Origin: Euryarchaeota archaeon UBA36
GTDB lineage: Archaea > Thermoplasmatota > Poseidoniia > Poseidoniales > Thalassarchaeaceae
Assembly (NCBI GenBank): GCA_002496485.1
Contig: DAJW01000042.1
Span: forward strand, 1-13,665
Length of the DNA stretch: 13,665 nucleotides
Direction: 5' to 3'
Part shown: positions 1 through 8,800 of the stretch, one piece after another
How the letters are laid out: each line of letters starts with the position of its first letter
Numbering within the stretch: the first letter of the stretch is position 1
Position numbers and translations under genes: made by a program
The notes under the pieces: generated by a model
Databases searched by the model: none
The model's input: only the letters and a program-made list of their open reading frames with translations
What the model was told of the DNA's origin: nothing

Positions 1-1
1 A

Positions 2-1714
2 AATGCATTTTCTCATAAAATACTACCAGATTTTCTAAGAGGGCCGTGGAATGGAATAGTTGAATTGGGATATTCAATGGCTTTAATTGGATGTGTTGGA
101 GCTTTAATTAGAAGATTGATATTTACACCTGAGAAACTGAAAGGGAAGTCTCAATTAGAAGGTAATGTTATTTTATTATTAATTTTTACAATAACTACAA
201 CATCATTTATTGTTGAAGCTAATGATAATCCAGATTCATTCTGGGAGCCCATTGGTTACTGGGTACTAGGATTTTCGCCTTCCGATCAAATCATTATTGC
301 TGCTTATTGGGCCCATATGATTGCAATATCTGTCTTCCTATTTTTAATTCCATTATCAAAGCACATGCATCTTGTGATGGCAGTTCCAAATGTATTCTTC
401 CATGATACGGGTCCAGCTGGAAAAATGAAACCTTTGTCAGTGGGCGATGATGGTAAAGCTATCCCACTCGAAGAATTAGATATTGACTCTTTCGGAGTTA
501 GCTCTTACACCCAATTTACCTGGCGTCAGTTGATTGATGGATGGTCATGTACTTCCTGTGCTAGATGCCAAGATGTATGTCCTGCATATGCCTCGGGTAA
601 AAGTCTGAATCCAATGCAAGTTATTCATGATGTTAGAAATTATGCCAACGAGCACGCGCCAATTCTATTGTCTGGTGAACAACCTGAAGAAACAATGATG
701 CAAAGAATAACTGATGATGCAGTATGGGCGTGTACTACTTGCAATGCTTGTGTTGATGTTTGTCCTCTATACATTGAACATGTACCTAAACTTACAGACT
801 TGAGAAGAAATGCGATGATGGAAACGATGGAATATCCTGAGATTCTGAATACTGCTATGGGGAATATAGAGTCTGCGTCTAATCCATATGGTTTCGGGGC
901 CCATGAAAGAGCCGACTGGGCTTCTGATTTAGATGTGAAAATTGGAGAACCGGCTGAATATATTTACTTCGTAGGTTGTGCAGCTAGTTTTGATGAAAGG
1001 AATCAAAAGGTGGCTAGATCAACAATTTCTCTACTCAAGGAAGCCGGTCTAGATGTTGGGATATTGGGGATGCAGGAAGGTTGTTCTGGCGATCCAGCTA
1101 GAAGAGCGGGTAATGAGTACCTGTTCCAAATGTTAGCAGAAACAAATATGATGACATTTCAAGAGTTGGGAGTCAAGAGAATCGTCGCATCATGTCCACA
1201 TTGTTTTCATACTCTAGGAAAAGAGTATGCAGATTACGGTGGAGATAAGTTGGAAGTTTTTCATCATTCTGAAATTTTAGCAAAATTACAAGAAGAAGGT
1301 AGTTTACCCTATCTTAGTGAGGTAGAGACTGAAAGAGATAGAACCATTACATTCCATGATCCTTGCTATCTAGGACGAATTGGTGGCATAATTGATGAGC
1401 CGCGAAACGTTATTAGTGGAGTAGATAAAGAGCCGGAAAGGCACGGTAGGGATTCATTCTGTTGTGGAGCGGGCGGAGCACAAATGTGGATGGAAGAAGA
1501 ACCTGACAAGAGGGTGAATGAAATTAGGGCTAAGGAATTGGCTGAAACAGGTTGTGATACTGTAGCCGTAGGTTGTCCATTTTGCTCAATAATGGTAAAA
1601 GATGGTCTAGATTCTGTTGGTTCTGAAATGGAAGTTCTTGATGTCGCAGAAATATTATGGGAGCAAATCAAGAAACGGGATGAGGAGATTCATGCTGGAG
1701 TTTCTGTTGAGTAA
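2..1714 (+). CDS. Membrane-anchored Fe-S oxidoreductase, EtfD/HdrD-like (5' partial)
   Basis: The frame is open to the window edge, so the true start lies upstream; a TTG at 65 is only an internal codon. Counting from nt 2 (570 residues visible), residues about 25-120 form a NarI/HdrE-like membrane part with several hydrophobic helices and histidines suitable for haem b. Two 4Fe-4S motifs follow (Cys 183/186/189/193 and 244/247/250/254). Next come two CCG-type cysteine-rich domains: Cys 326, 361, 398, 401, where the pair is CSG instead of CCG, and Cys 455, 487/488, 525, 528. This order matches the EtfD-type membrane oxidoreductases that accept electrons from electron-transfer flavoprotein, for example during fatty-acid beta-oxidation, and reduce quinone. 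HdrD is the related heterodisulfide reductase subunit. The family is clear. The ETF partner is inferred, because etfAB are not in the window. The next gene starts 31 bases downstream. Confidence 0.85.
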   Translation, partial: NAFSHKILPDFLRGPWNGIVELGYSMALIGCVGALIRRLIFTPEKLKGKSQLEGNVILLLIFTITTTSFIVEANDNPDSFWEPIGYWVLGFSPSDQIIIAAYWAHMIAISVFLFLIPLSKHMHLVMAVPNVFFHDTGPAGKMKPLSVGDDGKAIPLEELDIDSFGVSSYTQFTWRQLIDGWSCTSCARCQDVCPAYASGKSLNPMQVIHDVRNYANEHAPILLSGEQPEETMMQRITDDAVWACTTCNACVDVCPLYIEHVPKLTDLRRNAMMETMEYPEILNTAMGNIESASNPYGFGAHERADWASDLDVKIGEPAEYIYFVGCAASFDERNQKVARSTISLLKEAGLDVGILGMQEGCSGDPARRAGNEYLFQMLAETNMMTFQELGVKRIVASCPHCFHTLGKEYADYGGDKLEVFHHSEILAKLQEEGSLPYLSEVETERDRTITFHDPCYLGRIGGIIDEPRNVISGVDKEPERHGRDSFCCGAGGAQMWMEEEPDKRVNEIRAKELAETGCDTVAVGCPFCSIMVKDGLDSVGSEMEVLDVAEILWEQIKKRDEEIHAGVSVE

Positions 1715-1745
1715 CATAAAATACAAAGTAGTGACGGGAAGAAAT

Positions 1746-2147
1746 ATGAGTACTCAATACAATATCCTAGGATTTAGCGTACCACAAATTGCGATGATAA
1801 ATGGATTAATATTAGTCATTTGGGGGTTAATAGCTTATTTCTTGCAAACTTCTGAAAATCCATCAATTACAGCAATGATACCTGCCTTTTTTGGAATTAT
1901 ATTATTTGTTCTTGGGCTTCTAAGTATTTGGAATGAAGAGAATAGGCACCATTACATGCATGCATCGATGGCATTGGCACTAGTCATGATTTTGGGTGGT
2001 GTGAGAGTTTTTCCTATTGATAATGAAATGTCCAATCTAGCAATTTCTTCTCATTTAATTCTGATAATATCGGGAGTTTTTTTTATTATAATAGGAATAA
2101 AATCATTCAGATTTGCTAGACTTTCAGTAGATGCAGTGTTGGATTAA
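1746..2147 (+). CDS. Small four-helix membrane protein, function unknown
   Basis: The product has 133 residues if it starts at ATG 1746. The frame stays open upstream into the preceding gene, but an earlier start would add a hydrophilic, basic stretch translated from another gene's coding sequence, so ATG 1746 is preferred. Hydrophobic segments lie at about residues 14-33, 40-61, 69-86 and 100-117. A His-rich stretch (RHHYMHASM, residues 67-75) sits at the start of the third helix and could bind metal or haem, although this is speculative. The protein ends in a short acidic tail. It is 31 bases after the Fe-S oxidoreductase and 12 bases before the amidotransferase gene, so it probably belongs to the same transcript. 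I do not recognise the family. A link to the membrane oxidoreductase is suggested only by position. Confidence 0.75.
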   Translation: MSTQYNILGFSVPQIAMINGLILVIWGLIAYFLQTSENPSITAMIPAFFGIILFVLGLLSIWNEENRHHYMHASMALALVMILGGVRVFPIDNEMSNLAISSHLILIISGVFFIIIGIKSFRFARLSVDAVLD

Positions 2148-2148
2148 T

Positions 2149-2152
2149 GAGG
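2149..2152 (+). promoter_or_regulatory. Ribosome binding site GAGG for the amidotransferase gene
   Basis: GAGG lies 7 bases before ATG 2160 and directly after the stop codon of the upstream gene. It matches the anti-Shine-Dalgarno core and supports 2160 as the start. Confidence 0.55.
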
Positions 2153-2159
2153 TTTAAAA

Positions 2160-2846
2160 ATGGGGATTATTGTTGGTATATCATGTCCTATAACTAATGC
2201 TAGTTATGCAAATATGGAGTCTGAATGCGCCCTATTGCCTAAGGATTATATTGACATAGTTGAAGCAGTTGGTGGGATTCCGTTAATTATCCCACCGAGT
2301 GAAAATTCTGAAGAAATTATTGAACTGATAGATGCGCTAATTATTTCCGGTGGCCCGGATTTAGATCCTTCCAGCTATGGGCATGAAGTGAATGGTAGTA
2401 TTGACTATTCTATGGAACAAGATGATTCAGAATTCAGGATTGTAAAAGAGGCTATGAATAGAAATATTCCTATTTTAGGGATTTGTAGGGGCATGCAACT
2501 AATGAGCGTATTGCACGGCGGATATATGTATCAACATCTAGATTCCACGGATGATTTTAAGCAGCACGGAAAATATTGGGGAGAATCTTCTGAACACAAG
2601 GTTTGTGTAGAAAAAAATTCACTACTGGAGAATTTGATGGGTGAGATTATAGATGTGAATTCTTATCATCATCAAGGCGTCGCTGATGCGGGCAGTCTAA
2701 GAATAACTGGATACTCTGAACATGACAATTTGATAGAAGCAGTAGAGAATCCGAACCTGAAATTCTTCTTAGGTGTTCAATGGCATCCAGAAAGAATTGA
2801 GCATCTACCTTTATTCGCTGCACTAATAGAAGCGGCGCGAAGTTGA
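2160..2846 (+). CDS. Class I glutamine amidotransferase, PuuD-like (peptidase C26)
   Basis: This 228-residue protein has the layout of gamma-glutamyl-GABA hydrolase-like class I amidotransferases. GGPDLDPSSYG (64-74) is the family's early signature. GICRGMQ (107-113) carries the nucleophile Cys109, followed by the GGYMYQH stretch. HHQGV (170-174) precedes GVQWHPE (205-211), which holds the catalytic His209 and Glu211. The triad is complete, so the enzyme should be active as a soluble hydrolase of gamma-glutamyl amide bonds. The substrate cannot be read from sequence. PuuD cleaves gamma-glutamyl-GABA in putrescine breakdown, but none of its pathway partners is nearby. The start has a GAGG site 7 bases upstream. 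cysS begins 26 bases after the stop, which suggests co-transcription. Confidence 0.88.
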   Translation: MGIIVGISCPITNASYANMESECALLPKDYIDIVEAVGGIPLIIPPSENSEEIIELIDALIISGGPDLDPSSYGHEVNGSIDYSMEQDDSEFRIVKEAMNRNIPILGICRGMQLMSVLHGGYMYQHLDSTDDFKQHGKYWGESSEHKVCVEKNSLLENLMGEIIDVNSYHHQGVADAGSLRITGYSEHDNLIEAVENPNLKFFLGVQWHPERIEHLPLFAALIEAARS

Positions 2847-2853
2847 AATTTGT

Positions 2854-2868
2854 CACTCCATACCGTTA
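2854..2868 (+). promoter_or_regulatory. Candidate cis-element shared with nfu, just before cysS
   Basis: CACTCCATACCGTTA ends 4 bases before the cysS ATG. A near copy (CACTCCCCATACCGTTA) lies just before the nfu ATG on the other strand at 12839-12855. The 11-base core CCATACCGTTA is identical. Its role is unknown. The position fits a transcript leader or initiation site better than a TATA box. Confidence 0.35.
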
Positions 2869-2872
2869 ACAT

Positions 2873-4261
2873 ATGGTACTCAGAGTCTATGATACAAAAA
2901 CTCGGAAAAAGAGAGTTTTCAAGTCTCTAGAATCAGGTAAAGTTGGAATGTATGTTTGTGGCATTACTCCATACTCAAAAAGTCATCTGGGACATGCAAG
3001 ATGTTACTTATCATTTGATGTTGTTCATCGATGGTTGGAATACAGAGGTTATGAAGTAAACTATGTACAAAATTTTACAGATATTGATGATAAAATAATT
3101 ACAGTTTCGATCGCTGAAAATGTTGACTATACTCTTATTTCTCAAAGAAATATTGATGAATTTTTCGAAGTTATGGATAAGATGAATGTTCTCAGAGCAG
3201 ATCATTACCCTAGGGTAACGCAAACTATTCCGGAAATAATCGAGATGATTTCTGAATTAGTAAAGAGGGGGAATGCATATTCTTCCAAAGATGGTGTGTA
3301 TTTCGAAATAGATTCTGCTCCAGAGAAATATGGTCAATTAACAGGTCAGACACTTGAAATGGTTAGAGCTGGTGCTGGTGGAAGGGTGGTAGACACTGGT
3401 TCAGGGAAGAAGAATCATCGAGATTTCGCTCTTTGGAAATTAGCGAAATCGGGTGAGCCATATTGGGAAAGTCCGTGGGGCAAGGGTCGGCCTGGATGGC
3501 ATATTGAGTGTTCAGCCATGTCTTTGAAGCACTTCGGGAATCAATTTGATATCCACGGTGGAGGGCATGACTTGAGATTTCCTCACCATGAAGCCGAGAT
3601 TTTTCAATCCGAATGTTGCACTGGCGTAGAGCCTGTAGTAAATTATTGGATGCATAATGGTTTTGTGAATATTAATGGTGAAAAAATGAGTAAGAGTTTA
3701 GGTAATTTCTGGACAGTTAGAGATACATTTGAGAAATATTCTCCATTGGAATTACGATACGCTCTGTTGAGTATCCCGTACAGGAGTCCAATTGATTTGA
3801 CTCCAGAGTTCTTGGAAGATGCAGCGAAACATCATCAGAAATTGATTTCGGCATATGTCGATTCTTTTTCTAATGAAATTCAAGTTGACATTGATCTGGC
3901 TAGTTGTGGAAAAAGCTTTGAAAGTGCCATGGATGATGATTTTAACTCCAGAGGTGCAATAATAGAAGTTCAAAAAGTCATTTCCAGTAATCGTGGCTTA
4001 GGAGTGGAAGATTGGTTAGAAAAATATGCAGGATGTATCCTAGGTCTTCTTCCTTCTAAGGATGAGCTTTTGGACGAGTCTAAGAGGAATAGGATGGCAA
4101 GGGAAGGTATTGCTGAGATAGTAGAAGAATTTCTCGTTGAAAGAGATAAAGCACGAAAAAATAAAGATTGGGATAGAGCTGATGACATTCGTGATGAGTT
4201 GAAAAAAATGGGAATTAGTATTGAAGATGGAGAAGATGGTACAAGTTGGAAGATTGGATGA
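2873..4261 (+). CDS. cysS: Cysteinyl-tRNA synthetase
   Basis: This 462-residue class I synthetase joins cysteine to tRNA-Cys in the cytoplasm. Its length is normal for the family (E. coli about 461). The HIGH motif is HLGH (38-41) and KMSKS is intact (271-275). The zinc site that recognises the cysteine thiol is complete: Cys29, Cys213, His238 and Glu242. These correspond to E. coli Cys28, Cys209, His234 and Glu238. The C-terminal segment (RDKARKNKDWDRADDIRDEL, then GISIEDG and GTSW) is typical of CysRS. ATG 2873 gives the usual N-terminus (a strand, then the TPYS...GHAR region). It follows the amidotransferase gene by 26 bases. An element similar to one before nfu lies directly upstream. No truncation or frameshift is seen. 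Confidence 0.97.
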   Translation: MVLRVYDTKTRKKRVFKSLESGKVGMYVCGITPYSKSHLGHARCYLSFDVVHRWLEYRGYEVNYVQNFTDIDDKIITVSIAENVDYTLISQRNIDEFFEVMDKMNVLRADHYPRVTQTIPEIIEMISELVKRGNAYSSKDGVYFEIDSAPEKYGQLTGQTLEMVRAGAGGRVVDTGSGKKNHRDFALWKLAKSGEPYWESPWGKGRPGWHIECSAMSLKHFGNQFDIHGGGHDLRFPHHEAEIFQSECCTGVEPVVNYWMHNGFVNINGEKMSKSLGNFWTVRDTFEKYSPLELRYALLSIPYRSPIDLTPEFLEDAAKHHQKLISAYVDSFSNEIQVDIDLASCGKSFESAMDDDFNSRGAIIEVQKVISSNRGLGVEDWLEKYAGCILGLLPSKDELLDESKRNRMAREGIAEIVEEFLVERDKARKNKDWDRADDIRDELKKMGISIEDGEDGTSWKIG

Positions 4262-4312
4262 TTTGAATCTTGGAGATGGAAAATCCAAAGTGTATTATGC
4301 GTTCGGGAATAT

Positions 4313-5776
4313 ATGAATCGATTATCCTCGAATACATTTGGTTCTATTTTAATCGTAATTTCATTTTATCTTTCTGGCTGCTTGAATTTAGGTCCAATAT
4401 ACGAAGATCAAGAAGATCAAATTTTATGGGAAAATGAGTATTATCTAATTGAATCTCCTCTATCTCATGATGATGCACGAAATTTCACAATGTGTGATGA
4501 TAATTATTGTGATAATGCAAGCTGGGCGATTTTTGGGAATGCTCATGGTGGAAACTGTTGCGAGCATTATCTCGCTGCCACTAAGGAAGGATGGATTCTA
4601 AATTTTGGCGGCGAATATCCAACCTGGTCTGAAGACAGGGGCCATACATGGAATGAATATCGGCCGAGTATTTTTTCACAAATCGGTTGTTTGGAGCCTA
4701 AGCCAACAGTACCTGGTCAAGAGGGTTTGGGAGAAGGAAGTATTGTTCAAGCTACTAATGGTGATATCATTGCAATGGGTTGGTTCCCATATCCTAGCAC
4801 CAGCGGGGCTGATCAATTCTACGCATTCTTTTACAATGCCGAAGAGGGTGAATGGTCTTGGTGCTTCAATAGAACTCCGGAGCCTTTCTATGATAGATCA
4901 TGGCAAGTTGAAGTTGTTGGCCCTATTACTGGTGGAATTTATGGTAGTGGCCCGTGGGCTAGTTTGGTAATCTCAAATTTTTGGCACCAAGTGCAAAATA
5001 TTGGTGGTCAAATCTCTACAGACGGATTAAATTATGACTTTTTCAATTTCCCAGACAGAGATGAGAATCTAGATATTTATGAAGTAGATTTGAATCCAGA
5101 AGAGCTTGAAGTATCATGGGATTATACGAAGCCTCACAAAGAGATGCGGGCTTTTCCCGTTCCATCTGGTGGCTTGTATTTTCCCAACTATTTTATTGAT
5201 GGAAGAGATGCATACCTAGACACTACACTAAATTGGTGGACAGGAACTACATCTAATGGCTCTTCGCTACCATCTGAGTATTGTTCATTTGACTCTTCAG
5301 CTACATTACATTGTGTAACGGTAGATGATGAAATTTCTGCAGGATTGAAACACATGATTTCTTTGGATGGTGGTGAAAATTGGATTATTGAATCATACAA
5401 TTTTACGGAATTGTTCGGTTTAGAATCAAATTCTGAAATAGAGGAATGGGAATATCATTCAAACGGAGAACACGATTTATTTGTACTTAATGTTAGGTTT
5501 CAAAGTTCTACGGGTCCAGATGTTGATGTTGCATTTCATGTTAGAGAATATTCGGAAAGTTTGGAATTTGACTCGATAACTTATCTTGGACTTGGAGATT
5601 TGGATTCAACATCTGGGGCTGGAAATGATATCAGATTTGACTTTGCAAGTATGGGAATTTTGCCTGATGGTGGTTCTTTCATAGCTTATCACGATTCTAC
5701 AGATCCGGATCCTCTTTTTGGAGTGGAATTACTAATTCCAATTTCATATAGACCTATTGCAGATAATTTTTGGTAA
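4313..5776 (+). CDS. Predicted surface lipoprotein with Asp-box (BNR) repeats
   Basis: The product has 487 residues. The N-terminus is a lipoprotein-type signal: a short basic start, a hydrophobic core (about 10-20), then LSGC (20-23) with Cys23 as the probable lipidated residue. The mature part carries two Asp-boxes of the S-x-D-x-G-x-T-W kind, SEDRGHTW (106-113) and SLDGGENW (350-357), plus a degenerate one near STDGLNY (235-241). Such boxes mark beta-propeller blades in sialidases, glycosidases and binding proteins. I see no sialidase FRIP motif, so a sialidase function is not supported. Cysteines at 61, 66, 82, 83, 126, 184, 324 and 334 fit disulfides outside the cell. A role in binding or degrading an extracellular polymer is only a guess. 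The gene starts 51 bases after cysS and converges on ileS. Confidence 0.75.
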   Translation: MNRLSSNTFGSILIVISFYLSGCLNLGPIYEDQEDQILWENEYYLIESPLSHDDARNFTMCDDNYCDNASWAIFGNAHGGNCCEHYLAATKEGWILNFGGEYPTWSEDRGHTWNEYRPSIFSQIGCLEPKPTVPGQEGLGEGSIVQATNGDIIAMGWFPYPSTSGADQFYAFFYNAEEGEWSWCFNRTPEPFYDRSWQVEVVGPITGGIYGSGPWASLVISNFWHQVQNIGGQISTDGLNYDFFNFPDRDENLDIYEVDLNPEELEVSWDYTKPHKEMRAFPVPSGGLYFPNYFIDGRDAYLDTTLNWWTGTTSNGSSLPSEYCSFDSSATLHCVTVDDEISAGLKHMISLDGGENWIIESYNFTELFGLESNSEIEEWEYHSNGEHDLFVLNVRFQSSTGPDVDVAFHVREYSESLEFDSITYLGLGDLDSTSGAGNDIRFDFASMGILPDGGSFIAYHDSTDPDPLFGVELLIPISYRPIADNFW

Positions 5777-5810
5777 TTAAATGAGTTCTGGATTGCATTA
5801 ATTATGAAAT

Positions 5811-8800
5811 CTAATTATTATCAATATGGAAATATACTTTAGTTCCATCAACCAAAAATGAGTCAGATGTTTCTCTAGGTTTTTCTACATTTAATGAACC
5901 ATTTTCGGTTCTAGTTTCTATTTTAATGTGCTCCCAATCTACATCGAATAGCTCTAATCCTTCTATCCAAACAGATAGTGAAATTTTTGACTCAATATCT
6001 AAATCTAAATCCTTTCTTTTTGCTTGGACTCTTCTGATTATATCTCTGGCAAGTCCTTTGGAAAGTAAATCATCATCTCTCTCCATATCTAAGACCAGAG
6101 AAATATCTCCTTCTTCGAGAGTAATAGTTGATGCCGCGAAACCATCTTTTTCTACTCTTCTAATTTCTATATCACTCATTTCGATTTCATATCCGCCTAT
6201 GGCTGCAATTCCTGCTTCTATTTCTAAAAGGAATGATTCGGCATCAATGGCTTCCAGTTCCGACAAAACTGTAGGTAAATCTGCTCTACATTTTGCACCG
6301 AGTGATTTTCTATTCGGAGCAATAATGATTTTTTGGAAAGAATCTAAATCTTCCTCAGTCATCAAATTTTCCACATTTAATTCGTCGGCCAAGATTTCTT
6401 TGAATTGAGTAATCTTGGGTCCACCGACAATCCATCCAGACCTGCAAGGAAGTCTTTGCCTTCTATCTTGTTCAACTCTGATTCTTCTACCAGTTTCTGC
6501 GAGATTTCTAACTAGGGACATTTCTTCTTCTAGAGAAGTATCTCTTGGTGGTAAATTTCGTTCTACTATTGAAGAGCCAGTAGGCCAATCAGCGAGGTGG
6601 ACGGATATGCCTGTCAATCCTCTATGTATTTCATCAGACATAAATGGTGATACGGGCGCCATTAGTCTAGTTACAATTAGAATTACTTCATGGAGAGTGT
6701 GCTGACATGCCCTTTTATCGGTACTATCGGATTCTTCCCATAGCCTCCTTCTAGATCTCCTTACATACCAATTAGAGAGATCATTTATCACAAATTTCTC
6801 TAAGGCCCTCCCAGCTTTGTGGAAATCCCAAGATACGAAATGATTATGATATTCGTCAGCCACTTGAGTGACTTTTGAAAGAATCCACTTATCTAGTGAG
6901 GACCTAGAATTAATTTCGATAAACCCAGATTCATCTTCTGGATCAAAACCATCTAAAGCGGCATAGTCAGCGTGAAATTTATAGACATTCCAAAGAGTTA
7001 GGAACATCTTAGCGTAAGATTCTCTAACTCCATTTGGATCAAAGTTTGTAGGGGACCAGGGGGCACTTTGTGTCGTCATATACCATCTAATTGGATCCGC
7101 ACCTTCTTTGTTGAAATGATCCCATGGATTAACGACATTACCCTTGGATTTACTCATTTTTTTGCCATCCTTATCTAGGATATGACCTAAGGATAAGCAG
7201 CTATTAAAGCACTGTTGATTGAAGACTGTTGTAGCAACTGCCAATAGTGAATAGAACCAACCCCTTGTCTGGTCAACCGCTTCGCATATGTAATCTACAG
7301 GAAATGAACCTGAAAATTTGTCTTCATTTTTGAATGGATAATGCCACTGTGCAAATGATGCGCAACCTGAGTCAAACCAACAATCCATTACATAAGGCTC
7401 TCTTTTCATTTTACCTGAACATCCAACTTCAGGACAATGTAATACAACATCATCTACATATGGTCTGTGTAATTCTGGAGGCATGGGGGAAGATTGGGTT
7501 TTCATTGACTTCATTTCTTCTATGCTACCAACACAATGTTCATTTCCACATTCAGAACATATCCATACCGGTAATGGGGTCCCCCAATATCTCTCTCTAC
7601 TAATTGCCCAGTCTTTTATGTTTGATAACCATTCACCCATTCTTTTAGTTCCAGTCCATTCTGGCGCCCATTCAACATTAGAATTATGTTCTAAAATCTG
7701 CTCTTTAACCTCGGTCATCCTTACAAACCAGCTGTCCATTGCATAATACAGAAGTGGGTGATCGGTCCTCCAACAATGTGGATAATCGTGAGTATAGATA
7801 TGTTCCCTGTATAATTTTCCCTGTTCAGTTAACAGATTAATTATTACATCATCGCACTCTTTCACATATCTACCATCTAAATCTGCATGCACTCCATCAA
7901 CAAAAGATCCATCCATCCCTACAGTATGCTGCGCGGGGAAACCTACGTCCATTCCTAGTTTGTAGTCATCTTCACCATACATCACTGCAGTGTGCACTAC
8001 TCCTGTTCCGTCACTTGTGGTAACAAAATCAGCAGAAACTACTGTCCAAGCACTTTTGGAATCTGATCCATCTATAGCTCCCGGAAATAACGGTTTGTAT
8101 GATTCTCCAACTAATTTTGATCCTGGAAATTCTTCAATAACTTCTACATGATGCCTCAGGACATCGTTCATTAAATCCTTAGCAAGAATGAGCTGTTCAC
8201 CAATCTCGGCTCCACCCCTCCCTTCCCAAGAATCTGAAGGTAGATGGGTAATTCTTACTTTACAATATGTTACTTCTGGACCTACAGCTAAACCTACATT
8301 TCCCGGTAATGTCCAAGGAGTAGTGGTCCAGGCTAGAATTGAAGCATCTATATTTTCTAATTCAAATTTAACGTAGACTGCGGGTTCTGCTACTTCCTTG
8401 TATCCAAGGGCTACTTCATGACTCGAATAGCTTGTACCTGTTTGTGGGCAATATGGAAGGACTTTATGGCCCCTGAACAGTAAGCCCTTATCGAACATCT
8501 GTTTAAGTGACCACCAAGCTGATTCAATAAATTCATCATGTAATGTCACGTAAGGATTATCCATATCCACCCAGAAGGCCATTCTCTCAGTCATCTCTCT
8601 CCACGCCTCTTCGTAAGTCCAAACACTTTCCTTGCATTTTTTATTGAATTTTTCCATTCCAAATTTTTCTATTGCCTCATTAGACATCAGGTTGAGCTGC
8701 TTTTGAACTTCGATTTCAACTGGCAATCCATGTGTATCCCAACCAGCCTTTCTCTCGACAATGTGCCCTTCCATAGTTTTCCACCTACATACCATATCTT

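Noticed and set aside
4605..4970. 121-codon frame overlapping the lipoprotein gene on the same strand
   Set aside because: The main frame has a signal peptide and Asp-boxes across this region; the alternative frame has no coherent features.
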